DNA of 64,000 nt from Crambe crambe (taxonomy: Eukaryota; Porifera; Demospongiae; Poecilosclerida; Crambeidae). Below are positions 11,404-22,881 of the stretch, one piece after another. Below the pieces are notes generated by a model, which saw nothing but the letters and a program-made list of their open reading frames with translations, was not told the origin of the DNA and ran no database searches. Location of the stretch: the NCBI GenBank assembly GCA_963924555.1, contig OZ004582.1, forward strand, positions 1 to 64,000, written 5' to 3'. The translations under genes and the position numbers were made by a program. The first letter of the stretch is position 1; each line of letters begins with the position of its first letter.

Positions 11404-14400
11404 CTTAGGAATACTAAGAAAAACTAAAATACTATGGTGTACTAGGGAATACTAAGGATTACTTAGGAATACTAAGAAATACTTAGGAATACTAAGCTAT
11501 ACTAAGAAATACTCAGTGTACTTCTTAGTATAGCTTAGTATTCCTAAGTATTCCTTAGTATTCCAAAGTATTTCTTAGTATTCCTAAGTATTCCTTAGAA
11601 TTCCTAAGTATTCCTTAGTAGACCATAATACTTAGTATTTCTTAGTATTCCTAAGTATTCCTTAGTATTCCTAAGTATTCCTTAGTATTCATAGCGAATA
11701 CTAAGAAATACTTAGGAATACTAAGCTATACTAAGAAATACCAAGTATTATGGTCTACTAAGGAATATTTAGGAATACTAAGAAATACGTAGGAATACTA
11801 AGAAATACTAAGGAATACTAAGCTATACTAAGCTATACTAAGAAATACTAAGTATTATGGTCTACTAAGGAATACTTAGGATTACTAAGGAATACTTAGA
11901 AATACTAAGGAATACTAAGCCATACTAAGAAATACTAAGTATTATGGTCTACTAAGGAATATTTAGGAATACTAAGAAATACTTAGGAATACTAAGAAAT
12001 ACTAAGGAATACTAAGCTATACTAAGCTATACTAAGAAATACTAAGTATTAAGGTCTACTAAGGAATACTTTGGAATACTAAGGAATTTAGGAATACTTG
12101 TTCCTAAATATTCCTTAGTATTCCTAAGTATTCCTTAGTAGACCGTATTCCTAAGTATTGCTAAGTATTCCTAAGTATTCCTTGGTATTCCTAAGTATTC
12201 CTTAGTATTCCTAAGTATTCCTTAGTAGACCATAATACTTAGTATAGCTTAGTATTCCTAAGTATTCCTTAGTAGACCATAATACTTAGTGTAGCTTAGT
12301 ATTCCTAAGTATTCCTTAGTATTCTAAGTATTCCTTAGTTGACCATAATACTTAGTATTTCTTAGTATTCCTAAGTAGACCATAATTCTTAGTATTTCTT
12401 AGTATTCCTATGTATTTCTTAGTATTCCTAAGTAGTCCTTAGTATTCCTTAGTATTCCTAAGTATTTCTTAGTAGACCATAATACTTAGTATAGCTTAGT
12501 ATTCCTAAGTATTCCTTAGTGATCCTAAATATTCCTTAGTATTCCTAAGTATTCCTTAGTATTCATAGGGAATACTAAGAAATACTTAGGAATACTAAGC
12601 TATACTAAGAAATACCAAGTATTATGGTCTACTAAGGAATATTTAGGAATACTAAGAAATACGTAGGAATACTAAGAAATACTAAGGAATACTAAGCTAT
12701 ACTAAGCTATACTAAGAAATACTAAGTATTATGGTCTACTAAGGAATACTTAGGATTACTAAGGAATACTTAGAAATACTAAGGAATACTAAGCCATACT
12801 AAGAAATACCAAGTATTATGGTCTACTAAGGAATATTTAGGAATACTAAGAAATACTTAGGAATACTAAGAAATACTAAGGAATACTAAGCTATACTAAG
12901 AATTACTAAGTATTATGGTCTACTAAGGAATACTTTGGAATACTAAGGAATACTTAGGAATACTTGTTCCTAAGTATTCCTTAGTAGACCGTATTCCTAA
13001 GTATTTCTAAGTATTCCTAAGTATTCCTTGGTATTCCTAAGTATTCCTTAGTATTCCTTAGTATTCCTAAGTATTCCTAAGTAGACCATATACTTAGTAT
13101 TTCTTAGCATTCCTAAGTATTTCTTAGTATTCCTAAGTATTCCTTAGTATGCCTAAGTATTCCTTAGTAGACCATAATACTTAGTATATTTCTTAGTATT
13201 CCTTAGTATTCCTAAGTATTCCTTAGTATTCATAGCGAATACTAAGAAATACTTAGGAATACTAAGCTATACTAAGAAATACCAAGTATTATGGTCTACT
13301 AAGGAATATTTAGGAATACTAAGAAATACGTAGGAATACTAAGAAATACTAAGGAATACTAAGCTATACTAAGCTATACTAAGAAATACTAAGTATTATG
13401 GTCTACTAAGGAATACTTAGGATTACTAAGGAATACTTAGAAATACTAAGGAATACTAAGCCATACTAAGAAATACTAAGTATTATGGTCTACTAAGGAA
13501 TATTTAGGAATACTAAGAAATACTAAGGAATACTAAGCTATACTAAGCTATACTAAGAAATACTAAGTATTATGGTCTACTAAGGAATACTTTGGAATAC
13601 TAAGGAATACTTAGGAATACTTGTTCCTAAGTATTCCTTAGTATTCCTAAGTATTCCTTAGTAGACCGTATTCCTAAGTATTGCTAAGTATTCCTAAGTA
13701 TTCCTTGGTATTCCTAAGTATTCCTTAGTATTCCTTAGTATTCCTAAGTATTCCTTAGTAGACCATAATACTTAGTATAGCTTAGTATTCCTAAGTATTC
13801 CTTAGTAGACCATAATACTTAGTGTAGCTTAGTATTCCTAAGTATTCCTTAGTATTCTAAGTATTCCTTAGTTGAGCATAATACTTAGTATTTCTTAGTA
13901 TTCCTAAGTAGACCATAATTCTTAGTATTTCTTAGTATTCCTATGTATTTCTTAGTATTCCTAAGTAGTCCTTAGTATTCCTTAGTATTCCTAAGTATTT
14001 CTTAGTAGACCATAATACTTAGTATAGCTTAGTATTCCTAAGTATTCCTTAGTGATCCTAAATATTCCTTAGTATTCCTAAGTATTCCTTAGTATTCATA
14101 GGGAATACTAAGAAATACTTAGGAATACTAAGCTATACTAAGAAATACCAAGTATTATGGTCTACTAAGGAATATTTAGGAATACTAAGAAATACGTAGG
14201 AATACTAAGAAATACTAAGGAATACTAAGCTATACTAAGCTATACTAAGAAATACTAAGTATTATGGTCTACTAAGGAATACTTAGGATTACTAAGGAAT
14301 ACTTAGAAATACTAAGGAATACTAAGCAATACTAAGAAATACCAGGTATTATGGTCTACTAAGGAAAATTTAGGAATACTAAGAAATACTTAGGAATACT

Positions 14401-14880
14401 AAGAAATACTAAGGAATACTAAGCTAATTCATGCTTTGGAATACTAAGGAATACTTAGGAATACTTGTTCCTAAGTATTCCTTAGTAGACCGTATTCCTA
14501 AGTATTTCTAAGTATTCCTAAGTATTCCTTGGTATTCCTAAGTATTCCTTAGTATTCCTTAGTATTCCTAAGTATTCCTAAGTAGACCATAATACTTAGT
14601 ATTTCTTAGTATTCCTAAGTATTTCTTAGTATTCCTAAGTATTCCTTAATATGCCTAAGTATTCCTTAGTAGACCATAATACTTAGTATTTAATAGTATT
14701 CCTAAGTATTTCTTAGTATTCCTTAGTAGACCATAATACTTAGTATTTCTTAGTATTCCTAAGCAGACCATAATACTTAGTATTTCTTAGTATTCCTTAG
14801 TATTCCTTAGTATTCCTAAGTATTCCTTAGTTGACCATAATACTTAGTATAGCTTAGTATTCCTAAGTATTCCTTAGTAG
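11404..14880. repeat. AT-rich satellite of ~10-12 bp units in alternating orientation, with ~1.54 kb higher-order period
   Basis: The unit is a variant of AGGAATACTTAGGAATACT. Blocks alternate strand: rightward at about 11693-12110, 12565-12965, 13232-13620 and 14098-14465; leftward at about 11520-11690, 12105-12560, 12965-13230, 13620-14097 and 14465-14880. The same boundary motif (attcatag[c/g]gaatac) recurs at 11691, 12565, 13232 and 14098, giving spacings of 874, 667 and 866 bp and a higher-order period of about 1535-1541 bp. Each strand switch makes a long inverted repeat. No coding sequence. Confidence 0.9.
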
Positions 14881-14897
14881 ACAAGTACAAAATACAA

Positions 14898-15475
14898 TAC
14901 AAGTACAGCAGCCCATTCCATAGTATAGACCTTTTAGTTGGAGATTAAGCAGGCAGCTGTATGTAAAACTTAACAGAGCAGAGGGGCAGAGATGGCGCAC
15001 AGTCACGGGCAGAAGACGGCGAATGGCACCACCTGGAACTAGACCTTAGGCAGCAGGAGAGCGAGGCTGGCAGCAGGAGAGCGAGACTGGAGAAGACGAT
15101 GGGCTGGAGGAGAAGAGAACATATGCAGCCAACACTGAACTTTCAAATTTGAAGCCACACCTATGACTTGTGGGTGTGGCTTCAAATTTGAAAGTTCAGT
15201 GTTCAATGTTGCTGCATAGACTGGCTCATCGCTGACCAAGTTCGCTTCTCAAGCCCATCGTCTCCTCCAGTCTCGCTCTCCTGCTGCCAAAGCCGAAAGG
15301 TGCAGTTCCTGGTACCGTCTTCTGCCCGTGACTGTGCGCCATCTCTGCCTGCCACCTGTTCGTCTCTGCCACTCTGCATCTGGTAAGTTTTGGATCCTTC
15401 ATTACTGTACATACAGCTGCCTGCTTTTTCTCCAACTAAAAGGTTTATACTATGGAATGGGCTGCTGTACTTGTT
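14898..15475. repeat. Large imperfect inverted repeat around a perfect 31 bp-arm palindrome
   Basis: Arms 15131-15161 and 15173-15203 are perfect inverse complements with an 11 bp loop. Outside them, 14898-15130 is an inverted, partly deleted copy of 15204-15475 (shared blocks include the cagcaggagagcgag and cagcagcccattccatag segments). The right side is the 5' region of a repeated gene unit, ending in a donor CTG|GTAAGT at 15383. The palindrome recurs at 17985 and 21951 without the inverted left arm. It may act as a bidirectional promoter or mark a fold-back duplication. Confidence 0.75.
15239..15382 (+). promoter_or_regulatory. Probable 5' non-coding exon and promoter region of unit 1
   Basis: The pyrimidine-rich segment after the palindrome ends in a consensus donor at 15383 (CTG|GTAAGT). 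Its likely acceptor is CAG just before 16153, ten bases ahead of the coiled-coil ATG. The same arrangement is present in unit 2 (donor at about 18237). Only splice consensus supports it. Confidence 0.35.
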
Positions 15476-15517
15476 TTTACTCTGCACTCCATTTAATGCC
15501 CACCCAAAAGTATCTAT

Positions 15518-15652
15518 GCTTGAAGAAGGTGTGGTGTGCATATGTCTATCCTTGAAGACAGAGGGTGTGGTGTGTATGTCTCTATGCTTGAAGACAGAGG
15601 GTGTGGTATGTATGTCTATGCTTGAAGACAGAGGGTGTGGTGTGTATGTCTA
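15518..15652 (+). repeat. ~33 bp minisatellite in the 5' intron of unit 1
   Basis: Four imperfect copies of a unit containing TTGAAGACAGAGGGTGTGG. The array is copied in unit 2 at 18372-18506. Confidence 0.8.
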
Positions 15653-15930
15653 TGTCTGGTGGTGGTGCTCTCTCTGCCTGGTTGCCTCACATTGTCTCCT
15701 GGTTGCCTCTAAGGTTGCTTCTTCTCCTCACAATGCCATTTTGAGGAGAATAGACATGTAAGGGATCATCAGGGGTGTTGAAAAAACCTGCTCTCATAGT
15801 GAGCTGGTTCATGATCACATTCCAGGTTTTTGGTTCTGCTCTGAGTGCCCCTTTTCAATCCAGTCATAGTTTCAATTATTAAAGTTTAGTTCCAATACTT
15901 GTGCGCACAGTGCACATTTGGTGTGTGTTA

Positions 15931-16097
15931 CAGCAGATTGCAGTGACCTTGCAAAATGAGTGAAAAGTGGTCTAGCCACAAGTTGTTCTAGTTCTATTAT
16001 TGTGTTCTGCCACAGGTGAGTGCCTTCACCATTGTACCTGTGCATAAACTACTTTACTACTTCTCACTGTATTTTGCAAGGTCACTGCAATCTGCTG
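15931..16097. mobile_element. MITE with perfect 27 bp terminal inverted repeats and TA target site
   Basis: A 167 bp element begins CAGCAGATTGCAGTGACC (15931) and ends with its exact 27 bp inverse complement (16071-16097). It is flanked by TA on both sides (15929-15930, 16098-16099). There is no internal ORF. TA duplication and CAG-type ends point to a Tc1/mariner-class non-autonomous element. It lies in the 5' intron of the repeated gene and is copied in unit 2. Confidence 0.8.
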
Positions 16098-16162
16098 TAC
16101 ATAGGGTTTACCACATCAGTCTAGTGTGCATTACATAGGGTTTACCACACCAGTCTAAAGCA

Positions 16163-17651
16163 ATGGAGGAGCAGGTGAAAGCGATGGAGGAGCAGGTGAA
16201 AGCGATGGAGGAGCAGATGAAAGCACGGGAGGAGCAGATGAAGCAGATGAAAGCACGGGAGGAGCAGATGATGAAGCAGATGAAAGCACGGGAGGAGCAG
16301 ATGAAGGAGGAGAAGGAGCAGATGAAGGAGGAGATGAAAGCACTGCAAGACGAGCTTACAAACACTCTTGAGGTTTGCACACACATCAAGGTCATAGGTG
16401 TATGCAATGTTGTTGATGTTTGATTCCCAGTCTGCATCTGAGATGTCGCAATCCAAGAAGAAAAGGTTCATAGGATGGTGTGATATCGTGCCGCACTTTG
16501 GTTTTGAATGTGACTCTTCCGAGTTTAACATGTTGGTACGACCTGAGGACTTTGTTGAACTTGACATTGATAAGCAGACCAAAGCCCTGTCTTTAATCAA
16601 CCTGCAGCAACATAGGGACGCAATATATGCAACAGTCACCGAGGTACAGTGGCAGATGTGTGCAGGTGGATGTTGGGAGTGAAGTAGGAACATGTTGTTT
16701 CCATGTGGATGGTGATACAATTTGTCAGATCAGACAATGTACGAAAAAAATTGCCTGATGAAACAATGTAACAACTTTCCAGTGCATAATAAAGCGCAGT
16801 AAATCGCAGGTCCTTCCTCCATCCACAAAGGAATGACTAGCCCTGTGACTTGCATGGTTGTAAAGTGGTTGTAGTGTGCGGGTACATGTATGTTGATAGA
16901 TGTGTGACCTGTTTCAAAGTTGGTAAGGGAAGCCGCCCTTTGGTTTGAGCTAACAATGGTTGTAAGGTTTGTCATCAGCATAGTACAGTAAATGTTTACA
17001 TCATGTTGGTTTGTTTTTTGTAACATGGCATGTGTGTGTCATCCACAGGCTCTGGGTATGTCCACATTGCCAAGCCCCAGCAACATGGCTTGGAGCGATG
17101 TCGATAGGATATTGGTCGGGAGTATACCCCAAAGTGACAACAGCACAGTCAACATTGCAAGTTGCCAGAAGAATGCCACTGCAGTTGCAATGCTGAAACA
17201 AGTATGCAAGTTGGTGTACAACCACAGTGAAATGGATGCAACAGCTCGTGTGCTGATGTTGGTTATGGAAGCTGCATGGGACATGGACAACGTTACCATA
17301 AAGTTACAACCAAGTTTCGAGGGCCACTCTACGTTCACAGACTTCCTTATTCATATTAACCAATTCAGCTTCATTGAGGTCAAGAGGGTGGAAATTACCA
17401 CAGACTTGGAAATGCCTACAAAGCAAACTGCACAGGCCCTCAGAGAAGCTCACATCATACTGCTGGAGAAGAATGCTGAACATGTCACATTTGCACTTAC
17501 CAACTTTCGTTCATGGAGCTTTGGCAGAGCCAAGAAAGTGGGAGTCCAAATTCAGATGGACAAGACCTGTGCATTGCTGTACAATGAATTGAACCATGGG
17601 AAGATTGTGTGTATGATCAAACACCTGTTCAAAGGAACCTGGCCAAATTGA
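16163..17651 (+). CDS. Coiled-coil plus candidate PD-(D/E)XK nuclease-like protein, tandem copy 1
   Basis: Three exons, 16163-16372, 16431-16643 and 17049-17651, joined by phase-0 GT-AG introns of 58 and 405 bp, give about 341 residues. Exon 1 (70 aa) is almost wholly charged heptad repeats (MEEQVKA, MEEQMKA, REEQMK), a long coiled coil. Exon 2 (71 aa) is basic at its start (SKKKRF) and not recognised. Exon 3 has a helix with Glu near residue 215, then TDF (Asp about 239) and IEVK (Glu 251, Lys 253), spaced like the D...ExK core of PD-(D/E)XK nucleases, followed by a Gln-containing helix. The family call is inferred from motif spacing only. The ATG at 16163 is the first in the exon. An upstream untranslated exon is likely. 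Function is unknown. Confidence 0.6.
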
Positions 17652-17828
17652 CAGTGCCAAAATGTTTGTGACAAAGAAATGTTAGATTGTTAGTAGATTT
17701 CGAATTTACTGCATAGTATTTGTGGGTGGGGCTGCATGTTGGAGAGTTTTGTTTATGTGTGCCTTGTTTGTGCGGTATGGCTTTGCTCTCATAGCCATCA
17801 CCGACCTACAATTCACTTCAAATCTGGT

Positions 17829-17970
17829 ATACTAACAAATACTAAGTAACTAAGGAATACTTAGGAATACTAGGGAATACTTAGAAATACTAAGGAATAC
17901 TAAGCTACTAAGAAATACTAAGTATTATGGTCTACTAAGGAATACTTAGGAATACTAAGGAATACTTAGC
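17829..17970. repeat. Satellite patch at the unit 1/unit 2 junction
   Basis: About 140 bp of the AATACTTAGGAATACT satellite between the 3' end of one gene unit and the palindrome of the next. A matching patch is at 21795-21936. It may be a recombination point that spread the unit in tandem. Confidence 0.8.
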
Positions 17971-18784
17971 CCCAAGCCCCAGCCAACACTGAACTTTCAA
18001 ATTTGAAGCCACACCTATGACTTGTGGGTGTGGCTTCAAATTTGAAAGTTCAGTGTTCAATGTTGCTGCATAGACTGGCTCATCGCTGACCAAGTTCGCT
18101 TCTCAAGCCCATCGTCTCCTCCAGTCTCGCTCTCCTGCTGCCAAAGCCGAAAGGTGCAGTTCCTGGTACCGTCTTCTGCCCGTGACTGTGCGCCATCTCT
18201 GCCTGCCACCTGTTCGTCTCTGCCACTCTGCATCTGGTAAGTTTTGGATCCTTCATTACTGTACATACAGCTGCCTGCTTTTTCTCCAACTAAAAGGTTT
18301 ATACTATGGAATGGGCTGCTGTACTTGTTTTTACTCTGCACTCCATTTAATGCCCACCCAAAAGTATCTATGCTTGAAGAAGGTGTGGTGTGCATATGTC
18401 TATCCTTGAAGACAGAGGGTGTGGTGTGTATGTCTCTATGCTTGAAGACAGAGGGTGTGGTATGTATGTCTATGCTTGAAGACAGAGGGTGTGGTGTGTA
18501 TGTCTATGTCTGGTGGTGGTGCTCTCTCTGCCTGGTTGCCTCACATTGTCTCCTGGTTGCCTCTAAGGTTGCTTCTTCTCCTCACAATGCCATTTTGAGG
18601 AGAATAGACATGTAAGGGATCATCAGGGGTGTTGAAAAAACCTGCTCTCATAGTGAGCTGGTTCATGATCACATTCCAGGTTTTTGGTTCTGCTCTGAGT
18701 GCCCCTTTTCAATCCAGTCATAGTTTCAATTATTAAAGTTTAGTTCCAATACTTGTGCGCACAGTGCACATTTGGTGTGTGTTA

Positions 18785-18951
18785 CAGCAGATTGCAGTGA
18801 CCTTGCAAAATGAGTGAAAAGTGGTCTAGCCACAAGTTGTTCTAGTTCTATTATTGTGTTCTGCCACAGGTGAGTGCCTTCACCATTGTACCTGTGCATA
18901 AACTACTTTACTACTTCTCACTGTATTTTGCAAGGTCACTGCAATCTGCTG
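18785..18951. mobile_element. MITE, copy in tandem unit 2
   Basis: The same 167 bp element with 27 bp inverted repeats and TA flanks as at 15931-16097, at the tandem offset of 2854 bp. It was therefore duplicated with the unit rather than inserted separately. Confidence 0.8.
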
Positions 18952-19016
18952 TACATAGGGTTTACCACATCAGTCTAGTGTGCATTACATAGGGTTTACC
19001 ACACCAGTCTAAAGCA

Positions 19017-20225
19017 ATGGAGGAGCAGGTGAAAGCGATGGAGGAGCAGGTGAAAGCGATGGAGGAGCAGATGAAAGCACGGGAGGAGCAGATGAAGCAG
19101 ATGAAAGCACGGGAGGAGCAGATGATGAAGCAGATGAAAGCACGGGAGGAGCAGATGATGAAGCAGATGAAAGCACGGGAGGAGCAGATGAAGGAGGAGA
19201 AGGAGCAGATGAAGGAGGAGAAGGAGCAGATGAAGGAGGAGAAGGAGCAGATGAAGGAGGAGATGAAAGCACTGCAAGACGAGCTTACAAACACTCTTGA
19301 GGTTTGCACACACATCAAGGTCATAGGTGTATGCAATGTTGTTGATGTTTGATTCCCAGTCTGCATCTGAGATGTCGCAATCCAAGAAGAAAAGGTTCAT
19401 AGGATGGTGTGATATCGTGCCGCACTTTGGTTTTGAATGTGACTCTTCCGAGTTTAACATGTTGGTACGACCTGAGGACTTTGTTGAACTTGACATTGAT
19501 AAGCAGACCAAAGCCCTGTCTTTAATCAACCTGCAGCAACATAGGGACGCAATATATGCAACAGTCACCGAGGTACAGTGGCAGATGTGTGCAGGTGGAT
19601 GTTGGGAGTGAAGTAGGAACATGTTGTTTCCATGTGGATGGTGATACAATTTGTCAGATCAGACAATGTACGAAAAAAATTGCCTGATGAAACAATGTAA
19701 CAACTTTCCAGTGCATAATAAAGCGCAGTAAATCGCAGGTCCTTCCTCCATCCACAAAGGAATGACTAGCCCTGTGACTTGCATGGTTGTAAAGTGGTTG
19801 TAGTGTGCGGGTACATGTATGTTGATAGATGTGTGACCTGTTTCAAAGTTGGTAAGGGAAGCCGCCCTTTGGTTTGAGCTAACAATGGTTGTAAGGTTTG
19901 TCATCAGCATAGTACAGTAAATGTTTACATCATGTTGGTTTGTTTTTTGTAACATGGCATGTGTGTGTCATCCACAGGCTCTGGGTATGTCCACATTGCC
20001 AAGCCCCAGCAACATGGCTTGGAGCGATGTCGATAGGATATTGGTCGGGAGTATACCCCAAAGTGACAACAGCACAGTCAACATTGCAAGTTGCCAGAAG
20101 AATGCCACTGCAGTTGCAATGCTGAAACAAGTATGCAAGTTGGTGTACAACCACAGTGAAATGGATGCAACAGCTCGTGTGCTGATGTTGGTTATGGAAG
20201 CTGCATGGGACATGGACAACGTTAC
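19017..20225 (+). CDS. Coiled-coil/PD-(D/E)XK-like protein, tandem copy 2, cut by assembly gap
   Basis: Exons 19017-19301, 19360-19572 and 19978-20225 (incomplete) repeat copy 1. The coiled-coil exon is 285 bp instead of 210: 25 extra residues from added REEQMMKQMKA and KEEKEQM repeats. The rest appears identical to copy 1. The third exon runs into 200 N after the codons for WDMDNV, so the nuclease-like motif is not present on this contig. The next contig begins with 837 bp matching 19389-20225 and then supplies the missing 3' end, so the gene is probably complete in the organism. Confidence 0.6.
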
Positions 20226-20425
20226 NNNNNNNNNNNNNNNNNNNNNNNNNNNNNNNNNNNNNNNNNNNNNNNNNNNNNNNNNNNNNNNNNNNNNNNNNNN
20301 NNNNNNNNNNNNNNNNNNNNNNNNNNNNNNNNNNNNNNNNNNNNNNNNNNNNNNNNNNNNNNNNNNNNNNNNNNNNNNNNNNNNNNNNNNNNNNNNNNNN
20401 NNNNNNNNNNNNNNNNNNNNNNNNN
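20226..20425. other. Assembly gap, 200 N
   Basis: Exactly 200 N, a fixed-size placeholder and not a measured length. The sequence to the right repeats 19389-20225. Confidence 0.99.
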
Positions 20426-21617
20426 GAAAAGGTTCATAGGATGGTGTGATATCGTGCCGCACTTTGGTTTTGAATGTGACTCTTCCGAGTTTAACATGTT
20501 GGTACGACCTGAGGACTTTGTTGAACTTGACATTGATAAGCAGACCAAAGCCCTGTCTTTAATCAACCTGCAGCAACATAGGGACGCAATATATGCAACA
20601 GTCACCGAGGTACAGTGGCAGATGTGTGCAGGTGGATGTTGGGAGTGAAGTAGGAACATGTTGTTTCCATGTGGATGGTGATACAATTTGTCAGATCAGA
20701 CAATGTACGAAAAAAATTGCCTGATGAAACAATGTAACAACTTTCCAGTGCATAATAAAGCGCAGTAAATCGCAGGTCCTTCCTCCATCCACAAAGGAAT
20801 GACTAGCCCTGTGACTTGCATGGTTGTAAAGTGGTTGTAGTGTGCGGGTACATGTATGTTGATAGATGTGTGACCTGTTTCAAAGTTGGTAAGGGAAGCC
20901 GCCCTTTGGTTTGAGCTAACAATGGTTGTAAGGTTTGTCATCAGCATAGTACAGTAAATGTTTACATCATGTTGGTTTGTTTTTTGTAACATGGCATGTG
21001 TGTGTCATCCACAGGCTCTGGGTATGTCCACATTGCCAAGCCCCAGCAACATGGCTTGGAGCGATGTCGATAGGATATTGGTCGGGAGTATACCCCAAAG
21101 TGACAACAGCACAGTCAACATTGCAAGTTGCCAGAAGAATGCCACTGCAGTTGCAATGCTGAAACAAGTATGCAAGTTGGTGTACAACCACAGTGAAATG
21201 GATGCAACAGCTCGTGTGCTGATGTTGGTTATGGAAGCTGCATGGGACATGGACAACGTTACCATAAAGTTACAACCAAGTTTCGAGGGCCACTCTACGT
21301 TCACAGACTTCCTTATTCATATTAACCAATTCAGCTTCATTGAGGTCAAGAGGGTGGAAATTACCACAGACTTGGAAATGCCTACAAAGCAAACTGCACA
21401 GGCCCTCAGAGAAGCTCACATCATACTGCTGGAGAAGAATGCTGAACATGTCACATTTGCACTTACCAACTTTCGTTCATGGAGCTTTGGCAGAGCCAAG
21501 AAAGTGGGAGTCCAAATTCAGATGGACAAGACCTGTGCATTGCTGTACAATGAATTGAACCATGGGAAGATTGTGTGTATGATCAAACACCTGTTCAAAG
21601 GAACCTGGCCAAATTGA
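20426..21617 (+). CDS. Coiled-coil/PD-(D/E)XK-like protein, 3' part after gap (possibly the same gene as copy 2)
   Basis: Exon 2 remainder 20426-20609 and complete exon 3 21015-21617, with the phase-0 intron between them. The Asp and IEVK motif residues are present. The first 837 bp equal 19389-20225, so this is most simply the unmerged continuation of copy 2 and not a third gene. A real third unit missing its 5' half is the alternative. Downstream sequence to 21946 matches the end of unit 1. Confidence 0.6.
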
Positions 21618-21946
21618 CAGTGCCAAAATGTTTGTGACAAAGAAATGTTAGATTGTTAGTAGATTTCGAATTTACTGCATAGTATTTGTGGGTGGGGCTG
21701 CATGTTGGAGAGTTTTGTTTATGTGTGCCTTGTTTGTGCGGTATGGCTTTGCTCTCATAGCCATCACCGACCTACAATTCACTTCAAATCTGGTATACTA
21801 ACAAATACTAAGTAACTAAGGAATACTTAGGAATACTAGGGAATACTTAGAAATACTAAGGAATACTAAGCTACTAAGAAATACTAAGTATTATGGTCTA
21901 CTAAGGAATACTTAGGAATACTAAGGAATACTTAGCCCCAAGCCCC

Positions 21947-22158
21947 AGCCAACACTGAACTTTCAAATTTGAAGCCACACCTATGACTTGTGGGTGTGGC
22001 TTCAAATTTGAAAGTTCAGTGTTCAATGTTGCTGCATAGACTGGCTCATCGCTGACCAAGTTCGCTTCTCAAGCCCATCGTCTCCTCCAGTCTCGCTCTC
22101 CTGCTGCCAAAGCCGAAAGGTGCAGTTCCTGGTACCGTCTTCTGCCCGTGACTGTGCG
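21947..22158 (+). repeat. Truncated start of a further tandem unit
   Basis: Identical to the start of units 1 and 2, including the 31 bp-arm palindrome (21951 onwards). Similarity stops at ACTGTGCG (22158), and the next base belongs to a DNA polymerase lambda exon. Confidence 0.85.
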
Positions 22159-22881
22159 AGTGTGGCTTTCTCACCGATGACCTTTCTGTTCATGACAGTG
22201 ATGCTAACGGGTCAGGGAAGTACCTTGGAGTGTGTAAGCTAGAAGGAGAAGGCAGGAAGGTGAGATAAGGTGGATAGTTGGTAGGGTTTTATTGTTCTTA
22301 AGTTCTATGTAAATTATGTATTAAAATTTTTAGTATCGTCGTATTGATATCATGGTGGTACCTTACTGTGAGTTTCCACTGGCTCTCCTCCATTTCACTG
22401 GTTCTGGACACATGAATAGGTCCATGAGAAGCAAGGCAGACAAAATGGTAAGGGAGAATACATGCATGCAGCACAGCATAACATTATTTTTTTTACTGGG
22501 GTTGAAAGTTCCTAGGGTCCCCACCCTCCCTATAAAACCCAGTCACAGTACCCTCTATTATAGAGTAGCCCCTTGTCACGAGAGTGCAGAAATATAACTC
22601 TGACAATGATCAGTAAAATTAATGTATATGTAATGTCAAAGCAACTTTGCTTCACTGTTATTCTGCATGTTGTTCTGTTCAGGGTATGTCACTGTCAGAA
22701 CACGCACTGTGTACTGGAGTCATCAGAAAAGTAAGACTACTTTGCTGTCACAATCACTAACATCACATAGAACGGTGTCAAGATATTTGATGGCACACCT
22801 TTGCCAGTGACATGCGAAGAAGATGTCTTCAGATATCTTGAACTAGAGTACAAGGAACCGAAGGAGAGGGATTGGGACTAA
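22158..22881 (+). pseudogene. DNA polymerase lambda, 3' fragment (5' truncated)
   Basis: Exons 22158-22259, 22334-22447, 22683-22730 and 22771-22881 read in one frame to TAA; introns are 74, 235 and 40 bp. The 124 codons match the C-terminal palm and thumb of family X DNA polymerase lambda: [23 protein letters not shown] (third catalytic Asp, residue 39 of the fragment), [21 protein letters not shown], and a final KEPKERDW. Pol lambda fills gaps in base excision repair and end joining. The N-terminal BRCT, 8 kDa and fingers parts and the first two catalytic Asp are absent. Immediately upstream is the truncated tandem repeat, so this is a rearrangement break inside an exon. The remaining reading frame is intact, which implies a recent break or chimeric assembly. 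Confidence 0.85.

Larger units (their letters stand above)
15126..21946 (+). repeat. Tandem gene-containing unit, 2854 bp and ~2929 bp, interrupted by a gap
   Basis: Unit 1 runs from about 15127 to 17980. Unit 2 starts at 17981 with the same 5' sequence and is 75 bp longer in its coiled-coil exon. Sequence after the gap (20426-21946) matches 16460-17980 at an offset of 3966. A further unit start (21947-22158) is cut off by the polymerase lambda fragment. The visible copies look virtually identical, so the duplication is recent. Each unit ends in a ~140 bp patch of the AATACTTAGG satellite (17829-17970, 21795-21936), which links the array to the 11.4-14.9 kb satellite. Confidence 0.85.

Noticed and set aside
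16108..16720. Minus-strand Ser/Cys/Leu-rich ORFs opposite the coiled-coil exon
   Set aside because: Antisense shadows of GAGGAGCAGATGAAG repeats; the plus strand has proper splice sites and phase.
20426..21617. Independent third nuclease-like gene
   Set aside because: The first 837 bp match the left contig end exactly at the gap, so an unmerged overlap explains it better.
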